The notes under the pieces are model-generated. The model did not search any database. It had not been told where the DNA came from and saw only the letters and a list, made by a program, of their open reading frames with translations. A stretch of DNA of 64,000 nt from Paraherbaspirillum soli (GTDB lineage: Bacteria; Pseudomonadota; Gammaproteobacteria; Burkholderiales; Burkholderiaceae_D): contig NZ_JBHSMT010000008.1 of assembly GCF_042654985.1 (NCBI RefSeq), forward strand, positions 1 through 64,000, in the 5' to 3' direction. Positions within the stretch are counted from its first letter, which is position 1. Every line of letters starts with the position of its first letter. Shown here one piece after another: positions 58,447 to 64,000 of this stretch. The translations under genes and the position numbers were made by a program.

Positions 58447-58524
58447 GGCACTACTCTTTTAAATCGAATTTCTGCAGGATCTGAGAATCCCGCATTACAA
58501 CCGGTATTTATACGCCGATATCGC

Positions 58525-59025
58525 TTACGGCGCTTTGGCATCCAGTTGCGCGTCCAGCTTGGCCTTCAGCCATTTTTCCACGGATGGAAAAACGAACTTG
58601 GAGACATCGCCGCCCAGCGTCGCGATCTCGCGCACGATGGTGCCGGAGATAAACTGGTATTGATCCGACGGCGTCAGGAACAGCGTTTCGACATCCGGCA
58701 GCAGGTAGCGATTCATACCCGCCATCTGGAATTCGAATTCAAAGTCGGATACCGCACGCAAGCCGCGCACGATGACGTTGGCATCGTGCTGGCGCACAAA
58801 ATCCTTGAGCAAGCCGGAGAAGCTCTCCACCTGCACGTTGGGATAATGCCCCAACACTTCATTGGCAATCGACAAGCGTTCTTCAAGCGAGAAAAACGGT
58901 TTTTTGTTTTTGCTGTCGGCAACGCCGACCACCAGCTTGTCAAATAGTCCGGATGCGCGACGCACCAAATCTTCATGACCGCGCGTCAGCGGATCAAACG
59001 TTCCTGGATAAACGGCAGTAACCAT
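58525..59025 (-). CDS. coaD: Phosphopantetheine adenylyltransferase
   Basis: Makes dephospho-CoA from 4'-phosphopantetheine and ATP in CoA synthesis. The 166-residue protein has the nucleotidyltransferase TxGH motif GTFDPLTRGHEDL near 8-20 (H17), with KNKKPFFSLEER, FVRQHDANVIVRGLRAVSDFEFEFQMAGMNR and FISGTIVREIA as family motifs. It is divergent in order from rsmD only by spacing: both lie on the minus strand, rsmD upstream by 62 bases. Confidence 0.96.
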   Translation of the reverse strand: MVTAVYPGTFDPLTRGHEDLVRRASGLFDKLVVGVADSKNKKPFFSLEERLSIANEVLGHYPNVQVESFSGLLKDFVRQHDANVIVRGLRAVSDFEFEFQMAGMNRYLLPDVETLFLTPSDQYQFISGTIVREIATLGGDVSKFVFPSVEKWLKAKLDAQLDAKAP

Positions 59026-59087
59026 CTTGTTCCCCTAGGGTTCCCCAATCAGACGCGCATTATGCCTGAAATTGCATTGGCAGATTT

Positions 59088-59735
59088 CTATTGTCGCTTT
59101 AGTAAATGATAAAAAACCATGCCGGCCTTGTCAGCCCGTAAAACTTGCCAGCCGGTCATCCATTCGGGCAAAACGCTATCGGCACTGTCAGTCAGTGCAA
59201 ATTCGGATTCGACATACAGCAAGCCGCCGTCGGCCAGCAAACCTTGGCACAAGGGCACGACTTTACCCAGCCAGTTCTGGTGATACGGCGGATCGAGAAA
59301 AATCAGGTTGAAGCGCGCCGTACCGGCGCCGGTCTTGGCCAGCCAGGTCGACGCATCGCTACGCTGGATCTGGACCTGGTCCGCGTTCAGTTTGGTTTTC
59401 GTGGCCTCCAGCTGCCGTACGGCCGGGGTATTGTGTTCGATCATCGTGACCTGCGCGGCGCCGCGGCTGGCCGCCTCAAAACCCAGCGCGCCGGTGCCGG
59501 CAAACAAATCTAGGCAATGCACTCCGTGCCAATTGCCATCCAACAAATGGCCCAGCCAGTTAAATACCGTCTCGCGCACCCGGTCCGGTGTCGGCCGCAA
59601 ACCTTCGCTGTCCAGCACCGCCAGCGGCGTGCGCTTCCACTCGCCGCCGATAATCCTGACTTGCCGCGCCAAAGCAGGCTTGCTGCCATGTACCGGCGTT
59701 TTTGCGGGCGTTTTCTTAATGCTTTGTTTTTTCAT
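59088..59735 (-). CDS. rsmD: 16S rRNA (guanine966-N2)-methyltransferase RsmD
   Basis: Methylates G966 of 16S rRNA in assembled 30S subunits. The 215-residue protein has a basic N-terminal extension (KKQSIKKTPAKTP), then VRIIGGEWKRTPL. The target-side motif GLRPTPDRVRETVFNWL lies at 45-61. The SAM loop is LDLFAGTGALGFEAASRGA at 75-93, and the catalytic DPPY is at 148-151. It is divergent from ftsY with 184 bases between the starts, the same neighbourhood as in many proteobacteria. Confidence 0.95.
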   Translation of the reverse strand: MKKQSIKKTPAKTPVHGSKPALARQVRIIGGEWKRTPLAVLDSEGLRPTPDRVRETVFNWLGHLLDGNWHGVHCLDLFAGTGALGFEAASRGAAQVTMIEHNTPAVRQLEATKTKLNADQVQIQRSDASTWLAKTGAGTARFNLIFLDPPYHQNWLGKVVPLCQGLLADGGLLYVESEFALTDSADSVLPEWMTGWQVLRADKAGMVFYHLLKRQ

Positions 59736-59809
59736 TAATAATCAATAAATATGCAGGAATTTTTCTTGCCTGAAACACCTTCAAACCGGCTGAAGAGCTG
59801 ACCCCATCT

Positions 59810-59839
59810 TTAATTTCATTGCCGTCGCTCTGATAGAAT
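59810..59839 (+). promoter_or_regulatory. Candidate ftsYEX promoter
   Basis: An extended -10 (TGA then TAGAAT, 59834-59839) with TTAATT 18 bases upstream. A heat-shock-like pair, CTTCAAA and CCCCATCT with 16 bases between, overlaps just upstream (59779-59809). Confidence 0.45.
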
Positions 59840-59919
59840 GCGGAGGATTGTACCTCTTGTACGGTGCGCCAAAGAGCGCCGTATCACCCTATTTCACTGC
59901 TTTCCAGGCCAGATCCCAG

Positions 59920-61020
59920 ATGTTTAGCTTCTTCAAGAAAAAACCAAAAGTCGAACCCGCAGCATTGCCAGAATCGCCACCGGAAGCATTGACAGACTTG
60001 CCACAGCAGACTGAGCCCGAAGCGGCTCCCGTTGTCACGGCCCACATCCCCCCAGTTGCGCCGGCTCAGGCAGCAATTGAAGAAGAAACAATCATCGTTG
60101 CCGCGCCAGTAGCGGCAGAGCAAAAGCGCTCATGGTTATCGCGCCTGAAAACCGGCTTGTCGAAAACCTCTTCCAGCCTGACCATGCTGTTCGTCGGCGC
60201 CAAGATCGACGACGACCTATATGAAGAATTGGAATCGGCGCTGCTGCTGTCCGACGCCGGGGTCGAGGCCACCCAGTTCTTGCTGAACGCGTTGAAAAAG
60301 AAGGTCAAGGAAGACAAGCTGACCGAGGCCGCCCAGGTCAAGGCGGCTTTGCGCATGCTGTTGATCGACTTGTTGACGCCGCTGCAAAAACCGCTGGTGC
60401 TGGGCCGGCATCAACCTTTGGTGATGATGATCGCCGGCGTCAACGGCGCCGGCAAAACCACCACTATCGGCAAACTTGCCAAGCATCTGCAAGCGCATCA
60501 GCAATCGGTTTTGCTGGCCGCCGGTGACACCTTCCGCGCTGCCGCTCGCGAACAATTGACGATCTGGGGCGAACGCAACAACGTCACCGTGATTGCACAG
60601 GAATCCGGCGATCCGGCCGCGGTCGCATTCGACGCCGTGCATTCGGCGCAGGCGCGCGGCACCAATGTGGTCATGGTCGATACCGCCGGCCGCCTGCCGA
60701 CGCAATTGCACCTGATGGACGAGCTGAAAAAAATCAAGCGCGTGATAGGCAAAGGCATGGCCTCGGCGCCGCATGAAGTATTGCTGATCATCGACGGCAA
60801 CACCGGCCAGAACGCACTGGCGCAAGTGAAGGCTTTCGACGATGCGCTCGGATTGACGGGACTGGTCATCACCAAGCTCGACGGCACCGCCAAGGGCGGC
60901 GTGCTGGCAGCCATCGCCACCACGCGCGCGATCCCGGTCTATTTCATCGGCGTCGGCGAGCAGATCGACGATTTGCAACCGTTTAACGCGGTCGAGTTTG
61001 TCGATGCGCTGCTTGGTTAA
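59920..61020 (+). CDS. ftsY: Signal recognition particle receptor FtsY
   Basis: Docks the SRP-ribosome complex at the membrane. The 366-residue protein starts MFSFFKKKPKVE at 59920. The acidic/Ala/Pro-rich A domain runs to about 80, then the N domain (four helices), then the GTPase G domain. G1 is GVNGAGKTTT at 173-182, followed by DTFRAAAREQL, DTAGRLPTQLHLMDEL and TKLDGTAKGG. The family C-terminus is FIGVGEQIDDLQPFNAVEFVDALLG. A longer frame from 59848 lacks a ribosome-binding site and family sequence. Confidence 0.95.
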   Translation: MFSFFKKKPKVEPAALPESPPEALTDLPQQTEPEAAPVVTAHIPPVAPAQAAIEEETIIVAAPVAAEQKRSWLSRLKTGLSKTSSSLTMLFVGAKIDDDLYEELESALLLSDAGVEATQFLLNALKKKVKEDKLTEAAQVKAALRMLLIDLLTPLQKPLVLGRHQPLVMMIAGVNGAGKTTTIGKLAKHLQAHQQSVLLAAGDTFRAAAREQLTIWGERNNVTVIAQESGDPAAVAFDAVHSAQARGTNVVMVDTAGRLPTQLHLMDELKKIKRVIGKGMASAPHEVLLIIDGNTGQNALAQVKAFDDALGLTGLVITKLDGTAKGGVLAAIATTRAIPVYFIGVGEQIDDLQPFNAVEFVDALLG

Positions 61021-61044
61021 TCGCATATCCGGTTGATTAAAGCC

Positions 61045-61737
61045 ATGATCGAATTCAAGCAGGTGTCCAAGAAATATGCGCGCGACGTCTATGCGCTGCG
61101 CGATATCACGCTATCGGTGAACAAAGGCGATCTGATTTTCCTGGCCGGCCCGTCCGGCGCCGGCAAATCGACCTTGCTCAACATGATTGCGGCGATAGAA
61201 CGCCCTAGCGGCGGTACGCTGACCGTCAGCGGCGCCAATATCGGCAAATTGAAATCTTCCGGCCTGCCCTATCTGCGGCGCAATCTCGGCCTGATCCTGC
61301 AACAGCAAAAACTGCTGTTGGACCGGACCGTGCTGGCCAACGTCATGTTGCCACTGCTGGTCACCGGCGCCAGCCGTTCCGAGGCTGAAAAGCGCTCCCA
61401 TGCGGCGCTCGACAAAGTCGGCCTGCTGGACAAAGCCGGCACCGACCCTCAAGCCTTGTCAGGCGGCGAACAACAACGGGTGTCGATCGCGCGCGCCATC
61501 GTCAATCGCCCGCAAATCATTCTGGCCGACGAGCCGACCGCCAACCTGGATCGCGACAATGCCGACAAGGTGCTGGATGCGCTGAAGTCATTCCATGCGG
61601 TCGGCGTGACCTGCCTGATTTCAACCCATGACGAGCAATTCCTCGGCAGCGCCAATCGCGTGGTGTTCCTGGACCAGGGCCGGATTGTCGACCACTGGCA
61701 GAACTCTGCGATGCGTGCCACGGGAGGCGGCGCATGA
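61045..61737 (+). CDS. ftsE: Cell division ATP-binding protein FtsE
   Basis: ATPase that with FtsX regulates peptidoglycan hydrolases at the division septum. The 230-residue protein has Walker A GPSGAGKS at 35-42 and QQQKLLLDRTVLANVMLPL. The signature is ALSGGEQQRVSIARAI, Walker B is IILADEPTANLD, and the H-loop is STHDEQFL. I start at MIEFKQV (61045); four upstream codons (from 61033) are possible. It overlaps ftsX by four bases (ATGA). Confidence 0.96.
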   Translation: MIEFKQVSKKYARDVYALRDITLSVNKGDLIFLAGPSGAGKSTLLNMIAAIERPSGGTLTVSGANIGKLKSSGLPYLRRNLGLILQQQKLLLDRTVLANVMLPLLVTGASRSEAEKRSHAALDKVGLLDKAGTDPQALSGGEQQRVSIARAIVNRPQIILADEPTANLDRDNADKVLDALKSFHAVGVTCLISTHDEQFLGSANRVVFLDQGRIVDHWQNSAMRATGGGA

Positions 61738-62660
61738 AGATCTGGCTGCGGCAGCATCTGTTTGCAATCGGCGATGCACTCACCCATCTGTGCAAAGCGC
61801 CCGGCAGTTTTGCGTTGAACGTGCTGGTGGTCGGCATCGCCCTGGCCTTGCCGTTTGCCGGCTTGACCTTGCTCGAAAACGTCCGTCCGGTATCGGAACA
61901 GCTGGCGGTGGAGCCGGAAATCAGCCTGTTCATGGCGGTCGACGCGCCGCGCGACAAGGCGGTCGCCCTGGCGGAGCCGATTGGCGCCGTCTTGCAAAAG
62001 CATCGCAGCAGCGCCAAGGTGCTGTTCATGCCGCGCGAAGACGCCTTGCTCAGTCTCAAAAATAAAACCGGCTTGGCCGACGCCCTGAGCACGCTGGGCC
62101 AGAATCCGCTGCCGGATGCCTACGTGCTCAAGCTGTCCGGCTTCCACGATGCGCCGGACGCGGCCCGGGTCGATACGATCGCCGCGGAATTGAAAGCATT
62201 GCCGGGAATCGATAGCGTCCAGGTCGACTCGGAATGGGTGAAACGACTGGCAGCGCTGCTGGCCATCCTGCGGCTGGTGTTGCTGTTTCTGGCGATCACG
62301 CTCGGCGTGGTGGTGGTCGCAGTCGTCTTCAATACAGTGCGCCTGCAAGTACTGACCCAGCGCGAAGAAATTGCGATCGCCAAATTGGTCGGCGCCACCG
62401 ACACGTTTATCCATCGGCCGTTTTATTACAGCGGCGCGCTGCTCGGCTTGTGCGCCGGCGGCCTGGCGCTGGCTGCGATCGCGCTCGGCTTGCAGCCCTT
62501 GAATCAGGCGATTGCCGAATTTGCCCGTCTGTACGCATCGGAATTCCGGCTGCTGCCGCTGAGTTCGGCGGCGATGCTGGCGCTGTTGGCGATCAGCGCC
62601 GGCTTGGGCCTGATCGGCGCGGTGCTGTCCGTGCGCCGGCATCTGGCGCGCCTGGCGTAG
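61734..62660 (+). CDS. ftsX: Cell division protein FtsX
   Basis: Permease-like partner of FtsE with four membrane helices. The 308-residue protein has the N-terminal cytoplasmic stretch and first helix (SFALNVLVVGIALALPFAGLTLLENV). A large periplasmic domain (about 48-160) follows, then three C-terminal helices (LAAILAILRLVLLFLAITLGVVVVAVVFNTVRLQV, and two later). The conserved REEIAIAKLVGATDTFIHRPF near 203-223 is diagnostic. The DMT transporter gene begins 11 bases after the stop. Confidence 0.94.
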   Translation: MKIWLRQHLFAIGDALTHLCKAPGSFALNVLVVGIALALPFAGLTLLENVRPVSEQLAVEPEISLFMAVDAPRDKAVALAEPIGAVLQKHRSSAKVLFMPREDALLSLKNKTGLADALSTLGQNPLPDAYVLKLSGFHDAPDAARVDTIAAELKALPGIDSVQVDSEWVKRLAALLAILRLVLLFLAITLGVVVVAVVFNTVRLQVLTQREEIAIAKLVGATDTFIHRPFYYSGALLGLCAGGLALAAIALGLQPLNQAIAEFARLYASEFRLLPLSSAAMLALLAISAGLGLIGAVLSVRRHLARLA

Positions 62661-62671
62661 GCCAAGCCGTC

Positions 62672-63628
62672 ATGCTGACCGGTCTGTTATGCGCGCTGGG
62701 CGCCGGCCTGATGTGGGGACTGGTGTTCATTGCGCCGCTGATGCTGGCCGACTACCCGGGCATCATGCTGTCGTTCGGCCGCTATGCCGCGTTCGGCCTG
62801 ATCGCGCTGGTGCCGGCGCTGCTCGACCGCCAGCGCATCGCGACGCTGAGCAAAGCCGACTGGAGAGCGGCGCTGAAGTTGTCGCTGGTCGGCAATCTGT
62901 TGTATTACGCCGCTTTGGCGACCGCCATTCAATTGGCTGATGCGCCGCTACCGACGATGCTGATCGGCACCTTGCCGGTGGTGATTTCGGTTTGCTCCAA
63001 CTGGTCCGCCGGGCATGGGGCCGAGAGCGTCGCCTGGCGACTGCTGGCGCCCTCGCTGCTGATTATTCTGGTTGGCATTCTGTGCGTGAATGGCGCCGAG
63101 TTGGCGCAGTTGAAACTGGCGGCCGGCCATACCCGCTCGCTGTCCGACTATGCTTTGGGCTGCGTCATTGCATTGGGCGGGGTCGCCGCCTGGACCTGGT
63201 ATCCGATCGTCAATGCCCGTTACCTGAAAGCCAATCCGCATATCAGCCCGTCGACCTGGGCCACAGCACAAGGATTGGCGACCTTGCCATTGGCGCTGAC
63301 CGGTTTGCTCGGTTATGGCATTTATTTAAAATTATCCGGCGGCGCCTATGCCTTTCCGTTCGGCCCGCGTCCGCTCCAGTTTATCGGCCTGATGCTGTTG
63401 ATCGGCCTTAGCGCTTCGTGGCTCGGGACGCTGCTGTGGAACAAGGCCAGCCAGCATTTGCCGACCGCGCTGCTGGCGCAATTGATCGTCTTCGAAACCT
63501 TGTCGGCGTTGTTGTACGCGTTTATTTTCAGGGGCACGCTGCCCGGCATGCAGGTGCTGGCGGGGATTGTGTTGTTGTGCCTCGGCGTGGTTTTTGGTGT
63601 GCGTACCTTCCAGCATCAGATACCATAG
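62672..63628 (+). CDS. DMT superfamily (EamA-type) transporter
   Basis: A 318-residue inner-membrane protein with about ten helices in two EamA repeats. The first repeat is in residues 1-140 (LLCALGAGLMWGLVFIAPLML, LSLVGNLLYYAALATAIQLADAPLPTMLIGTLPVVISV). The second is near 165-310. It starts with ATG at 62672 after ftsX; a longer open frame in this register runs inside ftsX and is rejected. Substrates of this family range from amino acids to drugs and cannot be predicted. Whether it belongs to the ftsYEX transcript is unknown. Confidence 0.87.
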   Translation: MLTGLLCALGAGLMWGLVFIAPLMLADYPGIMLSFGRYAAFGLIALVPALLDRQRIATLSKADWRAALKLSLVGNLLYYAALATAIQLADAPLPTMLIGTLPVVISVCSNWSAGHGAESVAWRLLAPSLLIILVGILCVNGAELAQLKLAAGHTRSLSDYALGCVIALGGVAAWTWYPIVNARYLKANPHISPSTWATAQGLATLPLALTGLLGYGIYLKLSGGAYAFPFGPRPLQFIGLMLLIGLSASWLGTLLWNKASQHLPTALLAQLIVFETLSALLYAFIFRGTLPGMQVLAGIVLLCLGVVFGVRTFQHQIP

Positions 63629-63666
63629 CGGCTGGATTCATTTTTTGCAGCCGTCTGCACCCTTCC

Positions 63667-64000
63667 GTGAAACCTGCCCTTCCAAATGCCCTGAAGTTTT
63701 CCGGCCGCTGCGCCTTGCTCGCCGCTTGCGCCGTGCTGATGCTTGGCGCTTGTTCGCCCAAGTTCAATTGGCGCGAAGTACGCGCCAGCGACGCCTCGTA
63801 CAGCGTGCTGCTGCCTGCCAAGCCGTCAACTTTTTCGCGTCCGATCGATCTGGGCGGCTTGCCGGTGACGATGACAATGACGGCGGCCAAGGTGGACGAC
63901 ACGGTATTTGCGGTCGGCAGCGCGACGCTGCCGGAGAGCGCTCAGGCGCAGGCGGCGCTGGTTGCGATGCAAACCGCATTGGTGAAAAATATCAACGGCA
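63667..64000 (+). CDS. Putative lipoprotein, truncated by the window end
   Basis: The frame begins with GTG at 63667 and continues open to the right edge (111 codons visible). The N-terminus is a lipoprotein signal: a basic start (KPALPNALKFSGR), a hydrophobic run, then LMLGAC-S with the lipidated Cys near 34. After that comes FNWREVRASDASYSVLLPAKPS, a conserved small-protein-like segment resembling periplasmic beta-domain proteins of Burkholderiales. I do not recognise the family. It starts 38 bases after the transporter stop. Confidence 0.75.
   Translation, partial: MKPALPNALKFSGRCALLAACAVLMLGACSPKFNWREVRASDASYSVLLPAKPSTFSRPIDLGGLPVTMTMTAAKVDDTVFAVGSATLPESAQAQAALVAMQTALVKNING

Overview
The window is a stretch of bacterial chromosome from a betaproteobacterium. 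It is most likely Burkholderiales of the Oxalobacteraceae type (Collimonas/Herbaspirillum/Janthinobacterium-like). The evidence is protein similarity I recognise and gene order: rpe-gph-trpEGDC, petABC-sspA-sspB, fmdB-DUF502-aspS-nudB, ptsN-hprK-rapZ, lolB-ispE-tRNA-Gln-prs-rplY-pth-ychF, and ferredoxin-coaD-rsmD facing ftsYEX. Genus is inference. Genes are tightly packed, and I see no prophage, insertion-sequence transposase, CRISPR array, toxin or defence island.

Layout. 1-520: the 5' tip of a 16S rRNA gene on the minus strand with its leader, boxA and promoter. 518-5296: enoyl-CoA hydratase, universal stress protein, MltA, a 47-residue membrane protein, ApaG, Rpe and Gph. 5327-9567: trp operon with a Trp-rich leader peptide and attenuator, then trpE, trpG, trpD, trpC. 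9898-14118 (minus): cytochrome bc1 genes, sspA, sspB, tRNA-Thr. 14421-20742: mscL, then a minus-strand block of a phospholipase-D enzyme, an EEP phosphatase, nudB, a non-discriminating aspS, DUF502 and a zinc-ribbon protein. 20825-24701: polyamine ABC transporter. 24940-34555 (minus): SAM methyltransferase, ubiB, ubiJ, a Tim44-like protein, ubiE, DUF971, HIT and a 1334-residue FAD/Fe-S oxidoreductase. 34761-38739: a candidate 25-residue peptide, a YqaA-like membrane protein, ilvA, queF, pagP. 38961-42361: ptsN, hprK, rapZ and a LON-domain protein. 42358-46332 (minus): mutM, a dynamin-like GTPase, mutY. 46619-54082: TPR lipoprotein, lolB, ispE, tRNA-Gln, prs, rplY, pth, ychF. 54201-58163: YdeP-type molybdopterin oxidoreductase, a small winged-helix protein, a dicarboxylate symporter. 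58186-64000: ferredoxin, coaD, rsmD, ftsY, ftsE, ftsX, a DMT transporter and a truncated lipoprotein.

The protein-coding content is mostly housekeeping. The unusual signal is between genes. Four large (about 97-122 bp) imperfect palindromes share inner motifs, but each has its own outer stem whose two arms match each other. Three shorter (about 60 bp) REP-like hairpins show compensatory changes in their inner stem. Both families interrupt the ptsN-hprK-rapZ cluster at every junction. One REP-like copy sits inside the loop of the trp attenuator terminator, and one large palindrome supplies the last codons and stop of a methyltransferase gene. Other items to check are the mutM-dynamin-mutY arrangement, two very short genes (3238-3381 and 34761-34838), and strong hairpins before tRNA-Gln and before the LON-domain gene.

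No searches or folding programs were run. Start sites were chosen by ribosome-binding sites and by remembered family N-termini.
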